Source: Streptomyces sp. NBC_00341 (lineage in GTDB: Bacteria > Actinomycetota > Actinomycetes > Streptomycetales > Streptomycetaceae). From it: a DNA stretch of 64,000 nt. Made by a program: the position numbers and the translations under genes. Position 1 is the first letter of the stretch, and every line of letters begins with the position of its first letter. Shown piece after piece: positions 55,678 to 63,792 of the stretch. The notes beneath the pieces are model-generated. The model had not been told where the DNA came from and searched no databases. It worked only from the letters and a program-made list of their open reading frames with translations. The stretch covers positions 186,001 to 250,000 of the forward strand of contig NZ_CP108003.1 in NCBI RefSeq assembly GCF_041435055.1, given 5' to 3'.

Positions 55678-55699
55678 AACGACGTTTTGAAACGACGTT
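55678..55699. promoter_or_regulatory. Likely TetR operator (two AACGACGTT repeats)
   Basis: AACGACGTT occurs at 55678-55686 and 55691-55699, 13 bases apart; each copy is itself nearly palindromic. They lie in the 49-bp gap between the divergent hydrolase and TetR genes and would block both promoters. Confidence 0.6.
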
Positions 55700-55705
55700 A
55701 TCAGC

Positions 55706-56341
55706 ATGGGTAAACTGCTTTTCATGGGAAGGCCGAGAACAAACGACGCCGACGTCGGAGAACGGCTCATCGCATGCGCGACCGAGATGTTCGCCACCCG
55801 CCCGCAGGAGTCGGTCACGGTCCGCGCGCTGGCCGCCGCCGCCGGAACGTCGACGGCGGCGGTGTACACGTTGTTCCAGGGGAAGGACGGTGTGATCCGC
55901 GAGGTGCGCGACCGGGCGGTCGCCGGCCTGTTCCAGGACCTGACGGCCGTTCCCGGCTCGGAGGCCGCCCTGGAGGACCTGTACGCGTTGGCCGTGGCGT
56001 ATCGCCACTGGGGACGTGAACACCGTCACCTGTACGCGGTGTTGTTCGGTGGCGCACAGTCCTTCGTGCCGTCGGCCCGGGTCGGTGACCGAGACCCGGT
56101 GCGACCGCTTGTCGCGGCGATCGACCGTGCCGTGGCGGATCAGATCCTCGCGGGCGACACCACACTGATCGCCGTCTCGTTGTGGGTCGCCCTGCACGGG
56201 CTCGTGACCCTCGAACTCGCCGGCGGCCTCGACGGCACCGCGGCCGAGACCGCGTTCCGGTCAACGATTGATGCCGTACTGCGCGGCTGGGCAACCCCCG
56301 CCGCCTTCCCTGGCCTTCGACGCCCGGACCCGGCGCCGTGA
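55706..56341 (+). CDS. TetR-family regulator
   Basis: A 211-residue repressor with an N-terminal HTH (VTVRALAAAAGTSTAAVYTLFQGKDG, cut short here) and a helical ligand domain typical of the WHG/TetR_C groups. ATG 55724 (MGRPRTN) is an alternative, more conventional start; neither has a clear ribosome site. It most likely controls itself and the divergent hydrolase. It is not of the ArpA butyrolactone-receptor type as far as I can see. Confidence 0.83.
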   Translation: MGKLLFMGRPRTNDADVGERLIACATEMFATRPQESVTVRALAAAAGTSTAAVYTLFQGKDGVIREVRDRAVAGLFQDLTAVPGSEAALEDLYALAVAYRHWGREHRHLYAVLFGGAQSFVPSARVGDRDPVRPLVAAIDRAVADQILAGDTTLIAVSLWVALHGLVTLELAGGLDGTAAETAFRSTIDAVLRGWATPAAFPGLRRPDPAP

Positions 56342-56503
56342 ACCGGCCACCTCCAGGCGCTCCTGGGCGACGAGTTCGGCGACGTCGGCGGTGCTCCGCA
56401 GCGAAATGATCGCGCCTGCTGCGCATTCCGCGTCGCTGCCGGTGCCGTACTCGTATTCGTCGCCCGCCGGTCGACCGAGGGGATTCACCCGCCTCTGTTG
56501 CAC
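56261..56503 (-). CDS. Possible small hypothetical protein antisense to the tetR end
   Basis: An 80-codon reading frame starting at GTG 56503. Its first two thirds (NPLGRPAGDEYEYGTGSDAE, then CAAGAIISLRSTADVAELVA) look protein-like and keep fairly high third-position G+C. The last 81 bases overlap the TetR gene on the other strand. I do not recognise the family, and no other support is available. Confidence 0.3.
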   Translation of the reverse strand: MQQRRVNPLGRPAGDEYEYGTGSDAECAAGAIISLRSTADVAELVAQERLEVAGSRRRVRASKAREGGGGCPAAQYGINR

Positions 56504-56751
56504 CTTTCTGCCACCTCACCGAAGAAAGAGCTTGCAGCCACCCGGCTCCCCGCCTACGGTGCTGCGCATGGGTTCTCTGTGATACTCCCCGTGCGGCCGC
56601 GTTGAGCTTGGCTCCGCCGTCGCACGTTCTCGTCCGTGCTTCCGCTCCTCCCGGTAATGCCGCCTGTTTGGCGTACCGCGGAGTGTTTCCGGCGTGCGCG
56701 GACGCGTACGTCCACCCGTGCCGATCGGCCCCGCCGAGAACAGGGGACTCC
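56342..56751. promoter_or_regulatory. Promoter and long leader of the ABC-F gene
   Basis: 410 bases with no confident gene apart from the possible antisense frame at 56261-56503. A near-ideal promoter is present: TTGCAG (56532-56537), 17 bases, TACGGT (56555-56560). The expected start, 7-8 bases on, is the ATG at 56568 of ATG GGT TCT CTG TGA, leaving about 170 bases of further leader before the ABC-F ATG. Ribosome-mediated attenuation is common for this gene class, but I could not settle a specific fold by eye. Confidence 0.5.
56568..56582 (+). CDS. Possible leaderless 4-codon leader peptide (MGSL)
   Basis: ATG GGT TCT CTG TGA begins exactly where transcription from the TTGCAG/TACGGT promoter should start. 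A leaderless micro-ORF of this kind could serve as the ribosome sensor in an attenuator controlling the ABC-F gene. There is no ribosome site, as expected for a leaderless frame. Confidence 0.35.
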   Translation: MGSL

Positions 56752-58401
56752 ATGCTTACTGCACAGCTATCTCTTCAGAACGTCACCCGCCGCTACGACG
56801 ACCACGTCGTGCTGGACGACGTGTCCTTCAGCGTCAAGCCGGGCGAGAAGGCCGGCATCATCGGCGACAACGGAGCCGGAAAATCCACCCTGCTGCGACT
56901 GATCGCCGGCCAGGACCGGCCCGACAACGGCGAACTGACCGTGATCGCACCAGGCGGCTCGGGCTATCTGGCCCAGTCGTTGGCCCTGCCCCCCGAGGCC
57001 ACCGTCCAGGCCGCAGTGGATATGGCTCTTGCCGACCTGCGTGAACTCGAAGCGCGTATGCACCACGCCGAAGCCGGACTCAGGGGCTTGGCGGGGGCGG
57101 AGCTCACCGCCGCGCTGGACGCCTACGCCCACATGCTCGCCCAGTACGAGGCGCGCGCCGGCTACGAAGCCGATGCCCGGGTGGACATCGCCCTGCACGG
57201 GCTCGGCCTGCCGGATCTGGCTCGGGACCGGACCCTGGGCACGCTTTCGGGCGGTGAGCGATCACGGCTGGCGCTGGCCGCGACCTTGGCGTCCCAGCCG
57301 GAGCTGCTACTGCTGGACGAGCCGACCAACGATCTGGACGACCAAGCGGTGGGCTGGCTGGAGGAACACCTGCGGGCGCATCGCGGCACGGTGCTCGCGG
57401 TCACCCACGACCGGGTGTTCCTGGAACGGGTCACCACCACGATCCTGGAGGTCGGCGAGGGCAAGGTGACGCGTCACGGCGACGGCTACAACGGCTACCT
57501 TGCCGCCAAGGCCGCTGAGCGGCGGCGCCGTCTGCAGGAGTACGCGCACTGGTGCACGGAGCTGGCCCGCAGTCAGAAGCTGGCCGCCACGAACGTGGCA
57601 CGGCTGGAGGCGATCCCTCGCAAGGCGCCGTTCGCCGTGTTCGGCCACGGCGGCTTCCGTGCCCGCGGCCGTGGCCACGGGGCGATGGTCCGTATCCGCA
57701 ATGCGAAGGAGCGTGTCGAACGGCTGACGGACAAGCCTGTCGCGCCGCCGCCCGAACCGCTGGTCCTCGCCGCTCGGATGTCCACCGCCGATGGTCGGAC
57801 GTCGCAGGCCGCGGCGGAACTCACCGGCATCCGTGTCGAGGGCCGGCTGCACGTACCTTCGCTGCGGATCGGCGGCGAGGAGCGGCTGTTGGTCACCGGA
57901 CCCAACGGGGCCGGCAAGACAACGCTCATGCGGGTGCTGGCGGGTGAGCTGCGGCCCGATGAGGGGACGGTGCGCACGCGGGGCCGAGTCGGGCACCTGA
58001 GACAGGAAGAGACACCGTGGCCGCCCGGCCTGACAGTCCCACAGGCGTTCGCCCACGGCTGCGGGGGCGAACTGGATGAGCGCATCGACCATCTTCTGTC
58101 CCTCGGCCTGTTCAGCCCTGCCGAGCTGCGCCTGAAAGTGGGCGAACTGTCCTATGGACAAAGGCGCCGGATCGAACTGGCCCGTCTCGTCAGCGAACCC
58201 GTCGACCTGTTGCTGCTGGACGAGCCCACCAACCATCTCTCCCCCGTCCTGGTCGAAGAACTGGAAGGAGCGCTGGCCCGCTACCGAGGCGCGGTCGTCG
58301 TCGTCACCCACGACCGCCGCATGCGAACCCGCTTCACCGGCAGGCACGTGCAACTGAACGCGGGCCACGTCGCACAGTTTCAGGCGACCGGAGCGGTCTG
58401 A
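56752..58401 (+). CDS. ABC-F ATPase, antibiotic-resistance (ribosome protection) type
   Basis: A 549-residue soluble protein with two nucleotide-binding domains: Walker A GDNGAGKST and GPNGAGKTT, signatures LSGGERSRLA and LSYGQRRRIELA, Walker B LLLLDEPTNDLD and LLLLDEPTNHLS. It has no membrane segment. A linker of about 80 residues (LARSQKLAATNVARLEAIPR and a basic FRARGRGHGA) would reach into the ribosome. The size matches TlrC/OleB/SrmB, which protect macrolide and related producers. It could be the self-resistance gene of the upstream cluster, although tap-tpg and several regulator genes lie between. Confidence 0.88.
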   Translation: MLTAQLSLQNVTRRYDDHVVLDDVSFSVKPGEKAGIIGDNGAGKSTLLRLIAGQDRPDNGELTVIAPGGSGYLAQSLALPPEATVQAAVDMALADLRELEARMHHAEAGLRGLAGAELTAALDAYAHMLAQYEARAGYEADARVDIALHGLGLPDLARDRTLGTLSGGERSRLALAATLASQPELLLLDEPTNDLDDQAVGWLEEHLRAHRGTVLAVTHDRVFLERVTTTILEVGEGKVTRHGDGYNGYLAAKAAERRRRLQEYAHWCTELARSQKLAATNVARLEAIPRKAPFAVFGHGGFRARGRGHGAMVRIRNAKERVERLTDKPVAPPPEPLVLAARMSTADGRTSQAAAELTGIRVEGRLHVPSLRIGGEERLLVTGPNGAGKTTLMRVLAGELRPDEGTVRTRGRVGHLRQEETPWPPGLTVPQAFAHGCGGELDERIDHLLSLGLFSPAELRLKVGELSYGQRRRIELARLVSEPVDLLLLDEPTNHLSPVLVEELEGALARYRGAVVVVTHDRRMRTRFTGRHVQLNAGHVAQFQATGAV

Positions 58402-58544
58402 AGCCCCACCACCGGGAGTCCGGCACGGTGCTTTTCGACAAGGGCCATTCCATCCAGCATTCCGCTATGTCGAGCAGTCAAATGCGTGACACGTGAATGT
58501 GCTTGGCCGTCATGGACCCGGTCATAGGGGCATAACCCCAACAA

Positions 58545-58560
58545 GTAAGTCAAGACTTAC
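58545..58560. promoter_or_regulatory. Palindromic operator upstream of helD-type gene
   Basis: GTAAGTC-AA-GACTTAC is a perfect 16-bp palindrome 51 bases before the start codon. A -10-like TATGGT lies at 58580-58585, and its -35 region (58557-58562) overlaps the palindrome. A shorter GGGG-CATAA-CCCC inverted repeat lies just upstream (58527-58539). Such an element is expected for an inducible polymerase-rescue gene. Confidence 0.55.
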
Positions 58561-58611
58561 CTTTGGAGGGCTTCGTCCGTATGGTGTGGCTCGAATCAAA
58601 GGAGCTTCTTG

Positions 58612-60693
58612 TTGCCGAAGAGAAAAGATTCTGCTGTGCGCGCGGTTGAATTGGAGCAGGATTATGTGTCCTCGTTGTACGAGCTGCTCACCGAGCGGCT
58701 TTCCGAGGCGCGAGCAAACAGGGCGAGTGTGCTGAAGGCCCCGGCCGACAGCGCCGGTGAGGCGTACGAGAGGGAGATCGCCGCCGAACGTCTGGCCAAG
58801 GAAATCGGCCGGCTGGAGGGCGCCGAAAAAGGGCTGGTCTTCGGACGCATCGACTGGACGGACGGCACCGCGCTGCGCATCGGACGGATCGGACTCCACA
58901 CGGAGGAGGACGACCTGCCGCTGCTCGTGGACTGGCGCGCGAACGCGGCGCGGCCCTTCTACGAGGCGACACCGGTCCACCCGATGGACCTGCGGCGCCG
59001 CAGGCATCTGCGCCTCGATGACCGCACCGTCGTCTCGGTGAGCGACGAACTGCTGGACGGGACCGACCCGACCCACGAGGACGTCGTGGGGGACGGCCCG
59101 CTGACCGAGGCACTGTCGGCCAGGCGCACGGGCAAGATGCACGCCGCCGTCGCGACGCTCCAGGCCGAGCAGGACGAGATCGTCCGCTCCCGCCACCGAG
59201 GGGTGACCGTGGTGCAGGGCGGGCCCGGCACCGGCAAGACGGTCGTCGCCCTGCACCGGGCGGCCTACGTCCTGTACGCGTTTCCGCGCGCCGCGGAAGA
59301 GGGAGTCCTGGTGGTGGGCCCGAACGCCCGGTTCCTCGACTACATCTCCCAGGTCCTCCCCTCACTGGGAGAGAACGACGTGGTTCTGGCGACCTGCCAG
59401 GAACTGGCCGGAGTGTTCACGGAGGCGGCGGACCCCTTCGACACGGCACGTCTCAAGGGCTCCTCCGCCCTCGCCGACGCCCTGGTCGGCCTGCTGCGCG
59501 TCCACCAGGCCCCCGCCGGTGACTTCACCGTGCGGGTCGGTCAGGAAGTGGTCCACCTGTCCGAGAAGGAAGTGGCCACGGCACGCGACGCCGCCGTGGC
59601 AGCCGTACCGGGGCACAACCCCGCGCGCCAGGTCTTCAAGGAGCTCCTGGCCGATGCTGTCACCGAGGCGATGCAGCGGGACATGGGCGACATCCTGGAG
59701 CAGATCGACGCCGATACCGAGAAGATGACGGGCCTGAACCTCGACCGGTTCACCGGAGCCGCCCAGCGCCGTACCGAAGGCGCGGCCGACCCGGATCCGG
59801 CCCACGAGCTGGACCTGGACGCCATCCGGGCCGACCTCCTCGACGACGCCGGCGTCGACCGGGCGGTCGAGGCGCTGTGGCCGCGGCTCCTGCCGGGCGG
59901 CCTCGTGGAAGAGCTCCTGACGCAGGCCGGCGCTCTCGCCGAGCACCTGCCCGGCCTGACCGCGCAGGAGCGGTCCCTGCTGCTGCGAGGTCCCGACGAC
60001 CCGTGGACCGGCGCCGATGTCCCGCTGCTGGACGAGGCGGCGAGCCTGGTCGAGGGTCCCCCCGAGCGGACGTACGGGCACGTCGTCGTCGACGAGGCGC
60101 AGGAACTGACCGCCATGCAGTGGCGGATGATCGTCCGCCGTTGCCCGGCAAGGGCGATGACGCTGGTGGGCGACTTCGCCCAGGCAGGTCCCGTCGCGAC
60201 AGCACGCGACTGGACGGAAGCGCTGAGCCCCCACGTCGGACCCCGGTTCAAACTGCACAACCTGACCGTCAGTTACCGCACCACGCAGGAGATCCTGGAG
60301 AGCGTCCGGGACCTGCTCACGCGGATCGCTCCGGACCAGAAGCCCACACGGTCACTGCGAAGCGGTGAGAGCCCTCGCTCGCTGACCACACCTCAGGACG
60401 GGTCTGTCACCGCCGTCGTCCAGGAACTGCGCGCGCAGAGCGCCGCGCACCCGGACGAGCTCCTGGGGGTGATCTGCGCGGACACCAGGGTGAGCGAGCT
60501 GACGGCCCTGGGCATCGTGGACCAGGCACGCATCGTGCCGGCGTCCGAAGCCCGCGGCCTGGAGTTCGACGGGGTCGTCGTCCTGAACCCCGAGGAGATC
60601 ATCACGGCCCGCCCCGGTGGGGAGAGAGACCTGTACGTAGCCCTGACCCGGGCCACCAAACGGCTCTGCACCATCACCGCCCAGCCCGCCTGA
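58612..60693 (+). CDS. helD: HelD/HelR-type RNA polymerase-associated helicase-like ATPase
   Basis: A 693-residue UvrD/PcrA-like SF1 protein. The N-terminal coiled-coil (VRAVELEQDYVSSLYELLT and following helices) is the HelD arm, and GRIGLHTEEDDLPLLVDWRA is its conserved platform. VQGGPGTGKTVVALHRAAY is Walker A, HVVVDEAQELT motif II, and RGLEFDGVVVLNPEEI with LYVALTRATKRL the C-terminal motifs. HelD proteins remove stalled RNA polymerase from DNA, and HelR paralogues protect it from rifamycins. TTG 58612 is chosen because AAAGGAG lies seven bases upstream. It could contribute to drug tolerance with the ABC-F protein next door. Confidence 0.85.
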   Translation: MPKRKDSAVRAVELEQDYVSSLYELLTERLSEARANRASVLKAPADSAGEAYEREIAAERLAKEIGRLEGAEKGLVFGRIDWTDGTALRIGRIGLHTEEDDLPLLVDWRANAARPFYEATPVHPMDLRRRRHLRLDDRTVVSVSDELLDGTDPTHEDVVGDGPLTEALSARRTGKMHAAVATLQAEQDEIVRSRHRGVTVVQGGPGTGKTVVALHRAAYVLYAFPRAAEEGVLVVGPNARFLDYISQVLPSLGENDVVLATCQELAGVFTEAADPFDTARLKGSSALADALVGLLRVHQAPAGDFTVRVGQEVVHLSEKEVATARDAAVAAVPGHNPARQVFKELLADAVTEAMQRDMGDILEQIDADTEKMTGLNLDRFTGAAQRRTEGAADPDPAHELDLDAIRADLLDDAGVDRAVEALWPRLLPGGLVEELLTQAGALAEHLPGLTAQERSLLLRGPDDPWTGADVPLLDEAASLVEGPPERTYGHVVVDEAQELTAMQWRMIVRRCPARAMTLVGDFAQAGPVATARDWTEALSPHVGPRFKLHNLTVSYRTTQEILESVRDLLTRIAPDQKPTRSLRSGESPRSLTTPQDGSVTAVVQELRAQSAAHPDELLGVICADTRVSELTALGIVDQARIVPASEARGLEFDGVVVLNPEEIITARPGGERDLYVALTRATKRLCTITAQPA

Positions 60694-60699
60694 CGACTC

Positions 60700-60725
60700 C
60701 GCGCCCGCGTTGCCACGAGGGCGCG
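60700..60725. terminator. Weak terminator-like hairpin
   Basis: CGCGCCC pairs with GGGCGCG across 12 bases in the 40-bp gap between the convergent helD and tetR genes. Confidence 0.3.
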
Positions 60726-60733
60726 TCGAGTGC

Positions 60734-61312
60734 TCACAGCAGCCGGTCGACGAGCCCATCGACGTAGTCGGGGGTGAGTTCCATGCCGAACAGGACCCGG
60801 ATGTACATCGGGGCGAGGACGTGGTCCAGCACGTCGAGCGGGGCGGGGGCCTTCTCGCCGCGCTCGACGGCGCGGTCGAGCATGGACTGCAGCTGCCGGG
60901 TGCGTTCGTCGCGCAGGCTGTCACGTGCCTGCCGGCCCAGCCGGTCCTGCTGGCCGGTACCGGTGCCGGTGAGGGCGACGGCGAGGCGCACGAGTGCCAG
61001 GCCGTCGGGTCCGGTGATCTCGCGGGCGACGTTGGCCGCGTAGGCGTGCAGATCGCCGGAGAGGCTTCCGGTGTCGGGCATGGGTGACTGCGCGTTGAGG
61101 CGGGCGAGCGCCACCTCGGAGAGGAGGTCCTCCAGGCTTCCCCACCGGCGGTAGATGCTGCTGTCGGCCACACCCGCGCGGGCTGCGACCTCTCCGACGG
61201 TGAAGTGGCCGTAGCCCCGCTCACTGATCAGAGCGGTCACCGCCTGGTGCACCTGTGCGCCGACGCGGGCGCTGCGCCCGCCGGGCCGTCGGGTTCGCTG
61301 TCGTTCGTCCAT
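60734..61312 (-). CDS. TetR-family regulator of the adjacent MFS gene
   Basis: A 192-residue repressor with HTH FTVGEVAARAGVADSSIYRRWG and a TetR_C-type ligand domain. ATG 61312 is used. It is divergent from a DHA2-type drug exporter, with an inverted repeat between that covers the exporter promoter, so it most likely represses the exporter and itself. Confidence 0.87.
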   Translation of the reverse strand: MDERQRTRRPGGRSARVGAQVHQAVTALISERGYGHFTVGEVAARAGVADSSIYRRWGSLEDLLSEVALARLNAQSPMPDTGSLSGDLHAYAANVAREITGPDGLALVRLAVALTGTGTGQQDRLGRQARDSLRDERTRQLQSMLDRAVERGEKAPAPLDVLDHVLAPMYIRVLFGMELTPDYVDGLVDRLL

Positions 61313-61321
61313 GCTTCCACC

Positions 61322-61366
61322 TTAACGCAGTCAACACTTGCGTTTAAGGGTAGCCCTCCGTATAGT
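61322..61366 (+). promoter_or_regulatory. TetR operator overlapping the MFS promoter
   Basis: TTAACGCA (61322-61329) and TGCGTTTAA (61339-61347) form an inverted repeat. The exporter promoter TTGCGT (61338-61343), 17 bases, TATAGT (61361-61366) uses the right half-site as its -35. A further TAACGCAG lies at 61371-61378. Repressor binding would directly exclude polymerase. Confidence 0.7.
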
Positions 61367-61457
61367 CCACTAACGCAGCTCCTGACTGCCTTAAAGCGCC
61401 CAGAGGTCGACCACGCCGGTCGTGGCCGGGCGCAATCGACGATTGAGAGGAATCCCC

Positions 61458-62927
61458 ATGGCTGCATCGCCTGCGACAGCAGACAGCCGACCGAACCGGG
61501 CCGTGCTGCTCGCGGTGACCTGCCTGGGCCAGTTCATGGTCCTGCTCGACAACACGATCGTCGGAGCAGCGCTGCCCGACATGCAGCACCGGCTCCACAC
61601 AGAACTGACCGGCCTGCAGTGGATCGTCGACGCCTACGTACTCCTGGTCGCCATGCTGCTCCTGACCGGCGGCGTCCTCGCCGACCGGTTCGGCCGCAAG
61701 CGGATCTACCTGACCGGCGTGGCGGTGTTCACCGCCGCATCGCTGGTCTGTGCCCTCGCACCCTCGGTCAGCTGGCTGATCGCCGGCCGGGTACTGCAGG
61801 GCATCGGGGCCGCGGCACTCGCCCCCGCCTCGCTCGCCCTCCTCGTCGCCGCCTACCCCGTACCGCAGGAGCGCGTCAAGGCGATCGGGCTGTGGGCCGG
61901 ACTCAGCGGAATCGGCCTCGCCGCAGGCCCCGTGGCCGGCGGCGTACTGACCCAGGCCTTCGGCTGGCCCGCCATCTTCCTCGTCAACCTGCCCTTCGGT
62001 GTGGGCCTTCTGCTGGTCGGCCTGCGCCGCCTAGAGGAGTCCCGCAACCCGAACGCCCCCGCGATCGACATCCCCGGCGCGGCACTGTCCGTCCTCGCCG
62101 TGGGCGTGATGACCTACGGCCTGATCGAGGGCGGTGCCCGCGGCTGGACGTCACCGGAGATCCTTGCGTGCTTCGCCGCCGCGGTGATCCTCCTCGCCGC
62201 CTTCATCACCGTCGAAGCCCGCCGCGTCGCGCCCATGCTGTCCCTGCGGCTGTTCAAGCAGCGCCTGTTCACCGTGTCCAACACCGCCATGGTCGTGGTC
62301 GGGTTCGCGATCATGGGCTCCTCGTTCTTCTTCTCCCAGTTCTTCGTCTACGTCCAGGGCAGCTCGATCATGCGTGCCGGCCTGCAGACGCTGCCCCAGT
62401 CCCTCGCCATGGTCGTCGTCAGCCCGTACGCAGGGCGGCTCGCCGCCCGATACGGCTTCCGCGTCGTGGTCACCACCGGCCTCGCCCTGGCCGGCCTGGG
62501 CCTGATGGCACTCGGCACCGTCCACGCCGACACCGGATACGAGAACGTGTGGTGGCGTCTGGCACTCGCCGGCACCGGATTCGCTCTGGCCATGTCCCCA
62601 CTCACGGGAGCCGCCATCCAGGCGGTCAGCCCGCAGGAAGGCGGCCTGGCATCCGGCGTCAGCAGCACCACCCGGCAGATCGGTGGCGTCTTCGGCGTCG
62701 CGGTACTCGGAGCCATCGTCCGCTCCCGGCAGTCCGGCGGCGCCACCTTCGAGACCGGCCTCAACAACGCCTTCCTCGCGGCCGGCATCATCACTCTGGT
62801 CACCGCCGTGTTCACCGGACTGTGGCTGACGAGGCCCAAGCCCACGGAAGGCCCCGCAGCACCGCAGCGTTCCTTCGAACCGGAGGCGGTCCCCACTCCG
62901 AACGACGTACCCACGACCAGCCGCTGA
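61458..62927 (+). CDS. MFS drug exporter, DHA2 (EmrB/QacA, 14-TM) family
   Basis: A 489-residue membrane protein with about 14 hydrophobic segments. FMVLLDNTIVGAALPDM is the DHA2 motif D1 in helix 1, LADRFGRKRIYLTG is motif A, and the motif C region includes GLAAGPVAGGVLTQAFGW. It exports drugs by proton antiport. ATG 61458 follows GAGAGGA. It is controlled by the divergent TetR and ends before a strong hairpin. Confidence 0.88.
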   Translation: MAASPATADSRPNRAVLLAVTCLGQFMVLLDNTIVGAALPDMQHRLHTELTGLQWIVDAYVLLVAMLLLTGGVLADRFGRKRIYLTGVAVFTAASLVCALAPSVSWLIAGRVLQGIGAAALAPASLALLVAAYPVPQERVKAIGLWAGLSGIGLAAGPVAGGVLTQAFGWPAIFLVNLPFGVGLLLVGLRRLEESRNPNAPAIDIPGAALSVLAVGVMTYGLIEGGARGWTSPEILACFAAAVILLAAFITVEARRVAPMLSLRLFKQRLFTVSNTAMVVVGFAIMGSSFFFSQFFVYVQGSSIMRAGLQTLPQSLAMVVVSPYAGRLAARYGFRVVVTTGLALAGLGLMALGTVHADTGYENVWWRLALAGTGFALAMSPLTGAAIQAVSPQEGGLASGVSSTTRQIGGVFGVAVLGAIVRSRQSGGATFETGLNNAFLAAGIITLVTAVFTGLWLTRPKPTEGPAAPQRSFEPEAVPTPNDVPTTSR

Positions 62928-62939
62928 CGGTGCCCCGGC

Positions 62940-62972
62940 CACGGCCGGGGGCCTGTCAAACGCCCGGCCGTG
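62940..62972 (+). terminator. Terminator hairpin after the DHA2 exporter
   Basis: CACGGCCGGG pairs with CCCGGCCGTG, a 10-bp perfect stem with a 13-base loop, 13 bases after the exporter stop codon. Confidence 0.65.
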
Positions 62973-63134
62973 CCCTGGCCGGTGATGACGGTCGCGTACC
63001 TGCGGCTGCGCCGGCGGCGCGTGGCCAACGGGGGAGGGCTCGACGACTGTTCGCTGCAGGGGCGGGTGTTGTCAGTGCCCTGGGCTACGGTTTTGGTGCC
63101 CGATGGGCCCCGACGACCCTGATGGGCCGCGACG

Positions 63135-63169
63135 TTCTCGCCCGGCCGATAAGCCCGGCCGGGCGAGAA
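63135..63169. repeat. Perfect 13-bp inverted repeat
   Basis: TTCTCGCCCGGCC (63135-63147) and GGCCGGGCGAGAA (63157-63169) flank a 9-base loop. It lies well away from any gene end, so it may be a terminator for an unseen transcript, a protein-binding site or the remnant of a mobile element. Confidence 0.5.
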
Positions 63170-63573
63170 CCGCGATGCTCGCTCCCCATTGTTCTTGGCA
63201 CGGGAGCGGGCTCTTCCGGATGGGAAGGCCGACGCACAGGGCGTCGTCTCCTATTGGCGGGGGTCGCTGGCGTGAATGCAAGGAAATCAGGGAACTTCCG
63301 CCCTCGGTGCGCCGACTTGCTCGGGAACGGTCACGGGTGTTCGTCAGAGGGTTACAAGTGACCGGCGATGGTCCCTGATTTCGTACCTGCCCGTGTTGCC
63401 CGTGGTGTCATTGTTCCGTGATTTCATGATCACCTGGTGTTACGACTCACCTTCCCTACATGCTGGTTGCTCTCCCGGCAGGACGCGGCTGGCACCCGCT
63501 CTCCCGGGACCGTGGCGGTCTCCGGATGGGCCGCGCGGGAACGGCACAGGCCGCACATCGGGAAGGCACTCAC

Positions 63574-63792
63574 ATGCAGATGCGACAACTCGGGTTCCTC
63601 GCCGCCACGGGGGTGGTGTTCGTGTGGAGTGTGGTGATGGTGGCCCTTGATCATGTGGCCGCCATCGCCACACTGGCTCCGACGCTGGGCCTGACGGTCC
63701 AGCAGATCACGCACGCCGCCCGAGCGCAGACCGTACCGACTTCCGGGGCCTGTATAGCCTCCCTTCCGGAACAGGAGGGCGAGGCGCCGTGA
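63574..63792 (+). CDS. Small hypothetical membrane protein
   Basis: A 72-residue protein with one hydrophobic segment near the N-terminus (LGFLAATGVVFVWSVVMVAL) followed by a polar tail. ATG 63574 has GGAAGG seven bases upstream. Its stop overlaps the next gene's GTG (GTGA at 63789-63792), so the two are made together. I do not recognise the family. Confidence 0.6.
   Translation: MQMRQLGFLAATGVVFVWSVVMVALDHVAAIATLAPTLGLTVQQITHAARAQTVPTSGACIASLPEQEGEAP

Larger units (their letters stand above)
62928..63573. other. 646-bp region without a supported gene
   Basis: No reading frame here has convincing codon use or a recognisable product. The region holds a terminator-like hairpin (62940-62972) and a second perfect inverted repeat (63135-63169). 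The part after about 63360 is poorer in G+C and may contain the promoter of the small gene at 63574. Confidence 0.5.

Noticed and set aside
58527..58539. GGGGCATAACCCC as the ABC-F gene terminator
   Set aside because: It is 126 bases after the stop, has only a 4-bp stem and lies against the helD control palindrome, so an operator role is at least as likely; left as part of that region.
55706..61312. One of the two TetR genes as the butyrolactone receptor partner of the AfsA homologue
   Set aside because: Each TetR is divergent from, and shares an operator region with, its own neighbour (hydrolase, exporter), and neither resembles the ArpA/ScbR group by eye.
62994..63378. Short frames in the 63 kb gap as genes
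   Set aside because: Their translations are Arg/Pro-rich, lack ribosome sites and have poor codon bias; the region looks non-coding.
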